From: Gordionus sp. m RMFG-2023
Lineage: Eukaryota; Nematomorpha; Gordioida; Chordodea; Parachordodidae
Direction: 5' to 3'
Length of the DNA stretch: 64,000 nucleotides
NCBI RefSeq assembly: GCF_954871325.1
Contig: NC_088775.1
Location: 4,575,475-4,639,474, forward strand
The translations under genes were made by a program, and so were the position numbers. Shown here piece after piece: positions 12,113-27,100 of this stretch; positions within the stretch are counted from its first letter, which is position 1; every line of letters begins with the position of its first letter. The notes beneath the pieces are model-generated. The model did not search any database. It was not told where the DNA came from and saw nothing but the letters and a program-made list of their open reading frames with translations.

Positions 12113-15100
12113 TTAAAACAGAGAGGTAAAATATTTGAGTTTTTTAAAGATCGAATAATCCAATCCAATCATTTCAGCTTCGAGCAATGTTTCGGGTAGA
12201 TTCGTATTAAGGGTCTCTGGAAGCAATAAGGCTAGAAATCCGGCTAAAGTAGTGATAGCACCCATTATTATGGTCGGCAATAACACCCATTTCTATAGAT
12301 TTTTTTTAAAAAAGTAAATCGATAATTAGATTAGTGATGATCATGGGAATGGTTTTGAGGTTAATGATAGGACTGTCTCAAATTTTACAAGCCGATTAAA
12401 CACTGAATAGTTGTTGATAAAAATTGTAACTACCCCCCCCCCCCCCTACCAATTTCAGGAAATATATTCCAGCATGTTTCGAATACCTATCTTATGAATT
12501 GTAAGCAATTTTGTCGTTAATCATGTTAAAAAATCCATAGAAAAACGAATATAAATTATATTAAGTTCAACAATTCATTGTGAAATTTTCTAAGATTGAT
12601 AGGGTAGGCATCCCAAGCATGATGGAATACGTTTCCGGTAAAATCAGATACTTATTTAAAATTGGAAAAAAAATAACACATTGCCGATCAGAGTTGTTAA
12701 AAGATACTTTTTGCTAGATACAGATACATCGTCTAAAATAATATCTAGATACCGATATTTTAATCAAAAATCTATCTAGATACAGATACCACATTTTTAT
12801 ATCTAGATACAGGATCTAGATCCTTTAACAACTCTGATAATTATAAAATAAAAAAACATAATTTATAACATTTTTACTCTGATTTGATCTAAATTAAATG
12901 AGTTGAGTAAAAAAAAAAATCATTATTTGAATTGGATATTCCTATTTTTTTTTGTCTTCGTGAATATCTCAGAATCTTTCTTTCTATTGCAAATATCGAG
13001 CCAATACTTATTACACCCTTACTAACCCACCTAGTGACGTCACTGTATGAGATGAATAACTTTTCCTAATTTTAAAAACTGGTTCCACATTGGCTACTAA
13101 ATAAAAAAATTTTTTATCTTTGTATTTAATTTCTTAAAAAAAGCCAATAGAATTATAAACCTGAAAAATATAATTTAATTTGTGAAAATAATTTCCATTA
13201 TTATATTTATTTTATATTAATGTGATTAAATTAACAGCAAATTTGTTTTATTATTCATGGGCGTAATTTAAAGTATTGGCTAAGCTAAGACTTGTGCCTA
13301 TCGTAGTAACATAACGAAAAAGTTTAGATAGAATTTTAAGCAGGCTATGTTAAAACCTTTTTCATAGTGGTAATTTAATAATTCGGTAGAAATCCAAATA
13401 GAAGATCCTTGTTTTGAGTCTTTTTATGCAAAAAAAAACAAGTAATCATTTGAATTTCATAAATCAAATAATAAAAAAAAGGGTAATATTAATTTATTGC
13501 TTTTTTATTCAATATATTGGTATGATGTGATTTTTCCTTTAACCCAAATCCCTCCGGTTAATGAACCGGCAGTACCGAGCGAATAGTGATTTTATATTTT
13601 AAAATAATTTTTTTTTAAAGATACTGGTATATATCAGAAACGAAACTAGCTTAAATTTTTTTTAATAACATAATTTTTAAATGGAAAGCCATTTTGATTT
13701 GATATTAGATTATATTTATTTATGGTAGGGCAATAATGATATTCAAAGAAACAAATTATTAATAATATGCTATTTTTGTTGTATATTATATCTTATATTT
13801 GATAATAATTTCTTATGGTAGGTGATGAATCCAACAATATATCTAGATCAGTCAATACAAATGTAGAGATACATATTTTCATACAATTATTTCTTAATAG
13901 ATTATGATTATTTAATTTTTTTGCAATATAGTTATACTTAAAATCAGAAAATATGATATTTATATTTAATAATAATTCTAGGTGATAAATCCAATATGTC
14001 TGGGTTCATACAATAATTTCTTAAGAATAGGCCATTTTTCTTATAATTTTTTTTGATTATAGATTATATTTTCTTGCAATGTAGATATTTCATTTATTTT
14101 TTGCAATATAGATTATATTTATAATGAGGTAATAAGATATTTTATATTTTAATAATAATTCTAGATTTTGGACAGGTTTTAATTCATTCGAGAAATTAAA
14201 GACTGTTATCTATAACTATGAAAGTAAGGTGAGTGCTAATTATTATATATATACATCGGTTAGATGCTCTAAAAAATTTCACTTAGCAAATGAAAATTCA
14301 ATATGTTTACAAAAGAATATGTTTTATCTGTAAACAAGGTGGTATTTTTAAAAGTAAGTGTGAAAAGGCCCATAGAAATATAAAAAGTTTAAGACAAATT
14401 TGCACCAGTAATTTTGCTGTCAAATTGATTAAAAGAGATCAAAATCAATTGATGGTTACTCTTTTTCATGGAACACATAACCATGAATTAGGTAATTATA
14501 TATTTTGTTATTTGAAACTATATATAAATAATTTCATAAGATGAAAAATTAATAAGCTAATATTAAATATTCCATAAATCACATAGACTCATTGGACACC
14601 TCTCTATATATTATAATCATAAGTATAGCTGAAAATAGGCAAATCCCACTACAACCCCCCCCCCCCCCCCAATTATTTTTCAAGTGATCATAAATTTTAC
14701 ATTAGAAATACACGACCTGAAAATGTATGTAATATTATAGAGAAAATTTATTAGCTTTAGTGGAAATTAGAAATATTTGAAAATTTAATATCTACATATT
14801 ATATAAGCCCTTTCTCAACAGCATAAATTTAGTTATTTTAGATAGCAACCTATTTAAAAGGATATTCAAACAACGTAAATTAAACGCTAAAGAAAAAGAG
14901 CATATAATAGTCGGACTAAAATATGATGGCAATATTTCAAAAATTCAAGAAAGAAAGAAAGATATTCAAAAATTAGGTAAATTAACAACAAAAAGAGACC
15001 TGTATGATTTAAAAAAAATACATGATTCCAATGAATTTTCAACCCTTATTACAACAATAAAAAAAGATAATCCAAGTAATATTATAGAAGTATTAGTGAA

Positions 15101-18100
15101 AAATGGCAATTTTAAAGCTTTTTATTTCCAAACTCCTAGAATGAGGGAATACTTTTGACTTCTACCCAGAAATTTTATTAATTGATGCCATTTATTCTTA
15201 AATAAATATCTATTGCCAGTGTTTACCTTGCATATGGGTTGTTAAATCAGAAAGTAATTCAATAGTAAAAATGATGTGCGATATTTTTAAAAATTACAAT
15301 TCAAAACATGATAAAATTCGATGCATTATATCTGATAAGGACTTTGCAGACAGGCATGCCTACAAAGATTCCGTTCTGGGGGCATCATCAGAGATCTGCT
15401 TATTCCATGTTTTTCGGGCATTTAACCGAGAAATAACAGTTAACAAAAGAAATATTTCAAAAGAACAAGTAAAAATAGTTAAAAACCTCTTAAGGTCTTT
15501 GGTTTATGCCAAGTCTCCTGAAAAATATTTTATACAATATCAAAATTTATTGCAATTAAATATTGAATCAATTACCAAGTATTATAATAATAACTGGCAC
15601 ACAATAAAAGAAGAATTTTGTATGGCCTGGACAGGCCAAACAACTAATTTTTTAATTTTTACAAATAATCGTACTGAAGGTATGAATAGAATTCTTAAAA
15701 AGTGTTATTAAAAAATATTCCTCGCTTCTAAATTTCTATAACAATTTAATGATTTACATTAATATGAATGATCAGGAAAATGATCTTCGCAATATAATGG
15801 GTTTAAATAGACCATCAAATTTTAAATTGGATTTGAATGAAAGGAAATACGAATCCTTACTAACTAGTTACGCACTTATAGTTGTATATAATGAGCTAAA
15901 ATTATCAAATATATTAATTAGGAATCATACAGATGAAGATTCTACCAATTTGTTTCATATGTAGGGGCGACAAATAGTTGCATAGACCTTAAATCAATGT
16001 AACTGTGGAACACACAAAATCGTTATTGCTTTCCCTGTAGGCATATCTTTTTATTTACCACAGATCCTCGTAATGAATGATGGCGTAGAAATTATTTCAC
16101 TCCCCTTAATTGGGGAAATTAGTATCATAGAAAATTGTGAGAATAAATAATATTATGTGCAATTAGTGATATTGATTCACAAAGAAACACAAAAATACAC
16201 GAATTACCTAACAAAATCATAACAACCAAAACTCAAAAGTTCAAATATTTTCATGAACTGGCCCCCTAAATATCAACATTTGCATCCAAATTGCCAATAA
16301 ATCAATATAATAAATATTATGATTTTTTTCACGAATATTTTTTGTTATAGATTCATTACCAAAGAATAATAGAGTCGCAGTAAGTCAGTTGGTTAAGTTG
16401 CAACCTGTTTCTTGCAAATTTAACCAATCACGTTCAAAATATGGCATCCTTTCCAAAGCAATTTAGCTAGTTATATACAATTTTAAGAGCGTAACTAGTT
16501 AGTAAGGATTCATATTTCCTTTCATTCTAATCCAATTTAAAATTTGATGGTCTATTTAAACCCATTATAGTGCGAAGATCATTTTCCTGATCATTCATAT
16601 CAATGCAAATCATTAAATTGTTATAGTAATTTAAAAGAGAATAATATTTTTTGATAACACTTTTAAGAATTCTGTTCATACCTTCCGGTGCGATTATTTA
16701 TATAAATAAAAAAAAAATTCGTTGTTTGACCTGTCCAGGCCATACAAAATTCTTCTTTTATTGAGTGCCATTTATTATTATAATAATTGCTAATTGATTC
16801 AAGATTTAATTGCAATAAGTTTTCATATTGTATAAAATATTTTGCAGGAGACTTGGCATAAACCATAGACCTTAAGAGCTTTTTAACAAGTTTTACTTGA
16901 TTTTTTGATATATTTCTTTTGTTCACTGTAATTTCTCAGTTAAATGCCCGAAAAATATGGAATAAGCAGATCTCTGATGATGCCCCCAGAACGGAATCTT
17001 TGTAGGCATGCCTGTCTGCAAAGTCCTTATCGGATATATTGCATCGAATTTTATCATGTTTTGTATCGTAATTTTTAAAAATAGCACACATCATTTTTAC
17101 TATTGAATAACTTTCCGATTTAACAAACCCATATGCAAACTAATCTTGTTTGCATATCCCCATCTATAACAAACAAGGTAAACACATGCAATAGATATTT
17201 ATTTAAAGAATAAATGGCATCAATTAATAAAATTTCTGGGTAGAAGTCAAAATATTCCCTCATTTTAGGAGTTTGGAAATAAAAAGCTTTAAAATTGCCA
17301 TTTTCCACCACAATACTTCTATAATATTACTTGGATTTTCTTTTTTATTGTTGTAATAAGGGTTGAATCATGTATTTTTTTAAATCACATACAGGTCTCT
17401 TTTTGTTGTTAATTTAACTAATTTTTGCATATCCGATTGAATTTTTGAAATATTGCCATCATATTTTAGTCAGACTATTATATACTCCTTTTCTTTAGCG
17501 TTCAATTTACGTTGTTTGAATATCCTTTTAAATAGGTTGCTATCTAAAATAACTAAATTTATGCTGATGAGAAAGGGCTTATATAATATGTAGATATTAA
17601 ATTGTCAAATATTTCTAATTTCCACCAAAGCCAATAAATTTTCCATTTTCTCTATAATATTACATACATTTTCAAATCGTGTATTTCTAATGTAAAATTT
17701 ATGATCACTTGAAAAATAATTGGGAGGGGGGGGGGTTGTAGTGGGATTTGCCTATTCTCAGCTATACTTATGATTATAATATATAGAGGTGTCCAATGAG
17801 TCTCAAAGACAATCATATGTGATTTATGGAATATTTAATATTAGCTTATTTATTTTTGATCTCATAAAATATATTTATATAGAGTTCAAATAACAAAATA
17901 ATTACCTAATTCATGGTTATGTGTTCCATAAAAATAATCAATCATCAATTGATTTTGACCTTCAATTTGACAATAAAATTACTGGTGCAATTTTGTCATA
18001 AACCATTTGTATTTCTGCCCTTTCCGTTACTCTTAAAAATACCACCTTGTTTACAGATAAAACATATTCCTTTATAAACATATTGGTTTTTCATTTGCTC

Positions 18101-21100
18101 TGTACAATTTTTTAGAGCATCTGACCGATGTATATAATAATTACCACTCACCTTTCTTACATAGTTATAGATAGCACTCTCTAATTTCTCGATTGATCAA
18201 AACCTGCCCCAAAATAGTGTTGTTAAACGGCACATTTTGAGCAGATTATTTAAAACGGCTAACTAAATATTTTAGCCTGAAAAATATTGGCCAAGTCTAG
18301 AGATTTCAATAATAATATGTATAGACCTTTATTCCTTTTATGAGTAAAATCTTTCAGCTTGCGTAACATTTTTGTGGATGAAATATTGAGTTAGCCGTTT
18401 TAAATGGGCTCGAAACGAGCCCTTTAACAACACTACTCCAAAATCTAGAATTAATATTAAATAAATATGAATTTACCCATTATAACTATAATCTATATTG
18501 CAAAAAAATTGAATGAATATAAACTATATTGCAAAAAAGCTTATTATTAACAATAGTATGAATTACCCCAATATTTATATCAACTGACCCAGACATATTG
18601 GATTTATCACCTACCATCTAGAATTCTTATTAAATATAGAATATCTATTGCCCGATTATAAGTATAATATATTGCAAAAAATTAAATATGCATAATCTAT
18701 CAAGAAATAATTTCATGAAAATTGTATCTCCACATTTGTATTGACTGGTCTAGATATATTATTTGATTCATCACCTAACCATATAAAATTATAATCAAAT
18801 ATAAGATACGATATACAACAGAAATAGCATATTATTAATAATTTGTATTCTTAAATATCATAATTGCCTGACCATAAATATCATCTAATACTTTATCAAA
18901 ATGGCTTTCGATTTATAAATTACGTAACTACAATAAATCTAAGCTAGTTTCGTTTCTTCATTTCGTTAAAAATTAATTATTTAAAAATATACATTTTGGT
19001 AGTACCTATCAAAATAAAAATTGTAAAATCCCGATTCGCTCGGTACTGCCTTTGGTAGTTAGCCTCATCAACTATCCCCTCCTTCCCACTTTTTTAAAAC
19101 AAAGAGGTATTTTTTTAATTTCCTATTTTAAACTTTCGTATTCGTATGTCAGATTTTATCTCTAAATACCGGTTAAATCATTTTATTTTGCGAATGATCT
19201 AATTATTTTTGGATGATGCTAGGATAGTGATTAAAAGGCACACCAGAAATGGGGTTACAGTTAATATGTCGCTATCGAAAATTATGTCTAGCAAGTGTAA
19301 CTTATTAATTAAGCTCTCACGGTATATGTAATAAAAGGAACCGCGACGGTAAATATTCTGGAAACGGTTAACGTCAAGGCCATCCCAGTTCCCCTGAGTT
19401 CGGTAGGGTATATCTCGGAAGCGTACAGGTATATTATGGCAAAAGACGTTGTTATACCTATTTTACCTATTAGCGCTAGCACCAGAACGAGTAATTTGGA
19501 GGCTTGAAGATAAAAAAAAAGATATATATATTGTTATAAATATTTTTACTGGTAGGTAGAGGTAAGCGATGCCCAGCCCTGTACTTGGCCCATAGACTGG
19601 GTAACGTCTGATGATTTTTTGTTTGGGTCTAGGCCGGTGCAAATAAAATAACAGACTGAGCAAAATTATTGATGAATTAATATTTGACAGATATTGATAT
19701 TCCATAAAGTGTAGCGTTTTTAATTCCACTCCCCAATATCAAAAATAATGTGTTTATTTTTGGTGTTCAACTATATAACAAGTTTCGGGTTAGGTCTTGT
19801 GTTTTAGAAAACTGAACCCAACAACCTTGGACTAAAATTTGGCCCAGTCGGGCTAAAGCCAAATTCAAAAGGGGCTAGGCCTAAAAATTTTGCCATTTGT
19901 TTTGCCATTTGCAGACCCCTAACGTCCAGGTCGAAAAGCCTGGGTTCGGTTCGACCTCGAGTATAAAAAGGTTCAGTTCTACTCTGGTTCTTTATAAAGA
20001 TTTTGTTTCGTTCCATATTTTCAGTTTCCTGTTTCAGTTTAGAAGATTTTGAGACTTTTTGTGTTTTAAGGTTGACATTTATAAAAAAAATTAATCATAA
20101 TATGTTTTTCAAATATAATAAAGTTAATATAAAAAAATAATAAAAAATCAAGGAAAAAGAATTTTATATGAATAAAACATGAATAAGAGATAAATAAAAA
20201 ATAATGTTTACATAACATAAATTTGTAAAACTAAATTTATTCTTAATGACATATATTTCCAATATTTGTGATTAAAATTTCGTCTGTTGTGTCTTAATGT
20301 CAGTTAGTGCCACGTCAACATACCAAACTGAATTCGGCGTTTTTTTAATAAGCAAAATTGTCTACAATTAGCACTGTTCCCTCCTACAACAAATCTTCAT
20401 TTAAGCGTTTTCCTCTATTTTTCTACCAATAAAGTAGTGATGAGGTGAAGTATACAATCAGAAGCGTAACATAGGGTGAACCATGCCAATGGCAATACAG
20501 AATCCACAGAAGATATCCGACATTGGAATCCAAAGTGCAACTACCATTCAAAATAAATATTATATATCTTCTTCAAGTTTCGTAAGGTTTTTTGTGTTTA
20601 AAGGCTGCTTCAAATTAGAACTCACATCTCTAAGTATTGTTTTTCCTTTTATAGTATCTCATAATTCCTTAATACAATAACCGTTATAACTATAACAGCG
20701 CCACTGCAAGGTTATATATATATAAACATAAAAATCGTTATTGCGTGACTTCTATTTAAGCTATAAACGTCGGACAAATTTTATTTGATAGCTAATACTT
20801 TAAGAAACATGTGTGCGGAATGTTTAATCAGGGGATATAAATATACTTTGCTAAAAGCAAAATATACTAGTGATTCTTATAATTTTTTGGATAAAACACG
20901 GTTATATGTCTTACCAAGAACATATTCTAAAAGATGAACATAGGTAAGAAATTAAAATTATGTATAAAAATACATTTTCATTTCTAATTTCAAGGCTGTG
21001 TGCCCTAATTAGGGTCCGAAATTTAAAACTATATAAACAAGAATTTAATTGGAACTGATTTTCTGTGAGGGTTCAAATCTGCCGATGGTCCATATTACCC

Positions 21101-24100
21101 CGGGCTTGATGTATGTCCATAAATTGGTCATTGTGTGGTATATGGTTTTAAAATGTCCACACAAACAATTTTTAAAATTCCGAACTGGGGTACACGGCTT
21201 TGCCAAATTTAAGGTTCGATATAACTAATCGTTCCTAAAGTATTATAGGTAGAGAGCTAGACTTTTTTCCATTTTGTAGGCGAGAGGTAAGACTACATAC
21301 TGATCCTATGTAAAGTCTGAAATAAAAATGAGGTAAATAAAGTATAAACGGAAAGGGAGCGAGAAAGGACCCCTCCCCCTCCATAAATATGAGCGTTGAA
21401 AAAGATCTCTCCAAAGGCCGCAGCATCACAAGGGCACACGTGCTTGATTTTTAGGCATATTAATAGTCAGATGTCACACGTGTCTAACAGTAAGTTCTAT
21501 CGGAAAATATATATAAGGCAAATCGTTTTTTTAAAATATTTTATCTAATAATTATACTGGAAAAGACTAAATTGGTAGCCAAAACGCTGATTCCAGACAC
21601 CAACATACACGCGGCAAAAGGAAAGCGTCTACCTATTTTATCCAACGTAAACCAAAGGAATATGTAACCGGGCAGCTCGGCTAAGGATGCCAGCAAGAAA
21701 TTAAGGTGAATATTGTCGAGGAAGGATACGTAATTTTGGATACCAACGTAGGACACGACGTTCGCTATCCTAATTTTTTTATCATAATTAAAAACTTTAT
21801 GTTTTGGCTTTATTATTTGAGTATTAACTTTTCCATTATTTTTAAAATATAAAATTTGTAAAATTCTATGGCACTGAAAGAGAGTATGATACTGAGGTGG
21901 AGTTAGTTTGAAACTCCTAGTTCTGATCAAAAGTTGCAATTATTATAATGGGAGCCATGGACAGTGGTGGGCGACGCATTGGCGGTGAGACTAGAGGATG
22001 GGAAAGATAGACGTGGTGTGTGTAGATTGAAGGTGCAGATTGATCAGATATCAGGGTTCTTAGCGAGGATGATAGGAATGTGATTGGACTTGATATTAAT
22101 CATCACAATCCAGTTTTAGTTTATATTAAATCGGTCATTAATATAAATATTCAAAAGTAACTAAAAGAAAACAAACGGGGAAAAAGGCAGGTTACTAAAA
22201 ATAAATGTTAAAATCTGCAGTGTGTATTAACTGCTTGCGCTTTGCCTTTACCAATGCTTGGAACAATAGGAACAAAGTTCAACTGAATGATAATAAAACT
22301 AAACCAAAAACCAGTAAAACCTTTTTATAAGATCAAATTTGAGAACTTTTTCCTTTTGCCAATGCTTGGACTAGGCCTATTCAAAAATAATTCGAATATT
22401 CGATTCGAATAATTCGAATCTAATCGAATAATTACGAATACGAATAATAAATTATTTGTTTTATCTGAATACGAATAATCATTTATTCGATTCGAATAAA
22501 CGAATATTCGAATAAAACGAATTATTCGTAATATTTAATAAATTGTTTAATAAATCTAACATTTGTCATAGGATGAATGGGAGGATCTTATAAAAATTAA
22601 AGCTATACTATTGCCTTTATATGAATCTACAAATAAGGTATGTGGGATCCTACTTATAATTTGGTTATACCTTATTATATTTTAATTCTTGAACATCTAA
22701 AAAATGAAAAACCTGGTTTCCATAAATCCTTTAAAATAGTTTCAATGTTTTTTTTCTTTTAAGCTTTCACCTTTTCTGGTGGTAAGCTCCTTCACTTATC
22801 CCTTCACTTATCTATTATAATATTAATATTGCTATCTATTTTTATCTTTGTATTTCTGATCGATTTCATTTGTATCGATCACCAGTGTATCATTTTTGAG
22901 GCCAAAGTATCTTGAACTCCCACCGGTGTATGAAATCAGTATCGACCAGATATCCTACCTGAGTATTCCCAACACGGAGTTATCAAATCGACAGATATCC
23001 CAATCCTGATCTCCCAATATTTGTATTTCTGATCGATTTCATTTGTATCGATCACCGGTGTATCACGAGGCCAAAGTATCTTGATCTCCCCCACCGGGCA
23101 TCAAATCAATATCGACCAGATCAAATCGACAGATAACCCAATCCTGATCTCTCCCACTGGTATCAATATCGATGGATATCCCACCGGAGTATCGTTATCA
23201 AGTCCATTTGTAACTTGGTAGACAGACTTGAGCTTGAACGGCCCCCGAGGTCACCATCATCCTAGCATCATATCATATGTCTAAAGTCATACACCATCGA
23301 AGAAAAACCCGAAAATTTTTGCTCCTTCCCAGGATTGAACCCGGGACTTTCGGTTTACAAGCCTTCATCACACGCCACTGCACCACCCCGGCGATAACAA
23401 TAGTTTCAATGTAGCAGTGATAAATTGTTGGGCTATTATAATTTAACTGCCGATGATGCAATAATAACCACAATAGATCCCAGGCTTAAAGTAGAATATT
23501 TTAAATCAATATCTGTTGATTATGATATTGATATATCCAAGTTAAAAATTTAAAGAGATTTACAATAGATATACAGGTATTTAATTTACCCCCATTTAAA
23601 TATGATTTTATTTTATAAGCTCATAGTTATAACTGTCAAACAAATAAGGATAAAATTCAACAAAACAGGCTATACATTGTTTTTAAACAAAATAATATTC
23701 AACTGTGTGAAATAGATTTTTATCTGAGTGAACCAAGAGCAAAGAGTGATACTGACCCGTTAATGTGGTGGAAGGCAAATGCATATCGGATCCCCATACT
23801 CTCGAAAATGGCAAGGGATTATCTATCTATACAAGGAACATCAACTGCTTGTGAAAGGATTTTCTCAGTTGGAACTAATTTATTATCAAAAAACCGCATG
23901 TCATATAAGGAAGAAAATATAAGAAAAACTCTTTGCCTTAAAAATTGGCTTAAATTATAAATTAAATTAATAATATATATTTTAATTTTGTTTATAACTT
24001 GATTATTTATTTATTATCAGATTATTGATTACTAGGGATGTACCGATATTTTATATCGGATCGGGCCGATATTTCGCCCATTTTAAAATATCGGTTATCG

Positions 24101-27100
24101 GCAAATATTATAAAATTTTCCGATCCGATATAAAATGGCGCTTTTAACAAAATTTAAAAAAAGTTATATCTAAAAATCCATTTATTTTTATAAATAAAAT
24201 CGGAATATATTTTTATGCTTAATTATTTTAATAGTAATAATTAGTTAATAAACATTCTGCAATATAGTTATTTTTTTTCGCATTCTGTTTAAAAAAGTTT
24301 TCATTAATCTCTTCAGAATCTGTTTTTAGTGATACTAGTGATATTAACAGTCCCCATCACCGCAGACCGATCTCTGATAAATTGGAAATTTTGGTATTTC
24401 TAAAAAGAAATCTTCGATAAATTAATTTTATATATTAATTTCAAATTTCAATATATTTGTTTATTACTAATTATGTAAATAGATTAATGTTATTACTTAT
24501 TATATAAATAATTGCAATTGAATTGAATATAAACTATAACTGATAATTATAATATATTTAAATGACATATGTTATGGTATAGTAAAATTATAGATGTTGT
24601 ACTAATAAAAAGAATATTAAAAATTAAAACCGGTATCTTTACAGAATACAAAATTAGATATGATATCGGATCGGTTATCGGCCGATATCAATAAAATATC
24701 TGGAATATCGGATCGGATCGGCCTCCAAAAAGTGGTATCGGTACACCCCTATTAATTACATATAATTATAATTTTTTCTGTTTAAAATCAAATTTGTAAT
24801 AAAAAAATTTGTCAATATATTTGAGTATGATTTATTTTATTAAAAAAATTAATTCGAATTATTCGAATCGAATACAAATAGTAGATTTTATTATTCGTAC
24901 GAACTCAAATAGTAAATTATTCGATTCGTTGCACTATTCGATTCGAATTCGTTTTTGAATAGGCCTAGCTTGGACCTATAGGAACAAGGTTTAACATTAA
25001 AATGTCATTAATATACTTAAAATCCTATAAAAGAACTTTTCTATTAATCAAACTAAATTCTTCCCCCCTTTGCCAATGGAGGCACAAGGTTTAACATTTG
25101 AATGATATTAATTCAATATAAAATCCTATAAAAAAACTTTTCTATAAAATCAAACTGAATCACCAACTCAACTTAAACCCTTAAAAAAGAAATTTTCTAT
25201 AAAATCCAATAGAACCCCCCCTCCCCCAATACTGTCGATGACACTTATTATAATGTCTACAAATAATATTGATCAAAACAGTCCCAAAAAATCCCCTAGC
25301 ACTGCCACATCCTGCTCTTCTCCTTCCATATGATCGAATCTAACACAAGAAAATTTACTAGTTTATAATTTAACTTAGTTATAAAAAAAAACAGTAATCT
25401 AAACCATAAAAGAGTATCGGCTAGTGTTTAGATAAAAACACTATACCGGTCATGGTTCAGTTTCAGAATAATATTCGAACCTTTGAAATCTGGTTCAAAC
25501 ATTTAGAAGTTTGATTTAAGATATAAGAAATAATAACGGTCAATAATTCGGCTATCTGGTAAAGAGTTTATCATTTGCGCCTGCGCAATAATTTTCTTTT
25601 ATCCACCACCCCCCTAAAAATATAGATAAAAAATTTTTTCAAACATTTCTCAATCAAAATTTAGAGGAAAGTTTACCAAGCAAAGGTGATGATAAACGTC
25701 TTGTTCCTCATATTAGGATGGGAAAGCAAATCCCTTATACTCAGCTGTTTAACTTTGAGCTCCGTTTCTCCTACAAAATCATCATGATGTTTGATTTCTT
25801 GGCTACCATTTTCTACGCTCGGTTTATTCGAAATATCTGTTAGGGAAAACGCGAAATTGGTCAAGGAAACCGATGAATCGTTACTCGGCAATAAATCGCG
25901 TTTGAATTGTTCGGGGATATCTGCCTTTCGATGATCAGTGTTAGGTTCGTCATCTTTCTAAATGCGATTGTTTATGTATGTGTGTTATTGTATATTAACA
26001 ATAAATTTATTAGATTAGAAGTCATGCAAGAAATTCTCCAAGTCCGTTAGGACCTATGACCTGACGATTCAATCAAATAAAATGCAATTTTGTGTGTCGA
26101 TCATTACAAATCAGCTGATGACACGCCATTTAATGTAAATTGTTTCATAGGGGAAAACCAAAATGGCGTGGAACCCTATGATTTGTATTGTTTAAATGAA
26201 CGAATATCGCCTAAGTATTTTCATAGGTTATTGAATTGAGCTAAGATAGATTGGGGCTGGCTGGACTGGACCATTTTTTTTTATTTCGTTTTCCATATAA
26301 AAAAATACCATACTTCTTTTCCTGAAGTCCAATATATCTTTTGAGTTAGCACCTATTTCTAAAATAAAATTGACCTTAACCCAGGGTGTATTTAAATAAT
26401 CGATTTTTTTGAATATTTAAATCTGATTTTTTTTAAAGGGTGTAAAATTATAAACGATAACCAAATATCATGATAGGATATTATTTTATAGCCAGTGAAT
26501 TATGAATTAAAATTCAGAAATTAAGATACCTTAATATTTACAATAAAAATCGACAAAAACCAAGAGTCTGAAAAAATGCCCATTTGAAAAAATGGGAATG
26601 ACTAAAATACGCGTCCCCGAAAACTACGCGTCCCCAGTCAAAACGACTATTTTCTATTATTTTTAATAGGAAATCTTATTAAGCTTTATAAGATAAGTTA
26701 GAAAATGTTTTTTTTAATTTAAAAAAAATACGGTAACTATATAAAATTTACAAAAATTTATTTTTTTAAAAAATAAACTACGCGTCCCCGGTCAAAATAC
26801 AGTTTTTTTTAAAAAATCAAAACGGATTCATATTTAGCTTATTAAAAGAATACAGAATATGTAAATATTATATTTTAAACTATTTTATAACTTAGTGATT
26901 TTTTCAAAAAACACTTTTTTTTTCAAAAACACTACGCGTCCCCGGTCATTTTTAAAAAATAAAAGCAGATTCATGTTTAGCTTTTTAAGGAGATTCAGAA
27001 AATGGTATTAATAAAAAAAAATTAAAAAAAAAATTTTTTAAAAATATTTTTTTTTGGCTAAACTACGCCTCCCTACGCGTCCCCGGTCAAAATACAGTTT

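Larger units (their letters stand above)
13568..19050. mobile_element. palindromic Mutator-like element (MULE) in SLC22 intron 8
   Basis: The outer ends are GGCAGTACCGAGCGAAT and ATTCGCTCGGTACTGCC. The left arm (13568-15904) and right arm (16459-19050) are inverted copies of each other around a single-copy centre of about 550 bases. Both arms encode the same transposase segments, and a C-run at 14656 is mirrored by a G-run at 17720. The 72 residues shared around YFIQY.NLLQLN differ at roughly a dozen positions, so the duplication is not recent. A MITE is present only in the right arm. No 9-bp target duplication was found. Confidence 0.85.
22372..24967 (+). mobile_element. hAT transposon remnant with nested SINE and MITE
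   Basis: The ends are TAGGCCTATTCAAAAATAAT and CGTTTTTGAATAGGCCTA, followed inward by long ATTCGAAT-rich inverted blocks. The exact 8-bp duplication GCTTGGAC lies at 22364-22371 and 24968-24975. The transposase is reduced to three blocks: DEWEDLIKIKAILLPLYEST near 22570, TTIDPRLKVEYF near 23450, and the dimerisation domain at 23763-23960. Subtracting the two nested elements leaves about 1.2 kb of original sequence. It sits in SLC22 intron 6. Confidence 0.93.
22240..25230. repeat. minisatellite split by a hAT insertion
   Basis: Units containing TTTGCCAATGCTTGGA, GGAACAAGGTTTAACATT and AAAATCCTATAAAA recur at 22240-22371 and again from 24968 to about 25220. A hAT element inserted at GCTTGGAC within one unit and separates the two blocks. 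Unit length is about 110-130 bases and is irregular. Confidence 0.7.

Noticed and set aside
23320-23398. tRNA gene on the minus strand
   Set aside because: A and B boxes are good, but the anticodon arm does not pair properly, and the unit continues into a body with an A-rich tail and a 14-bp target duplication. It is the head of a SINE.
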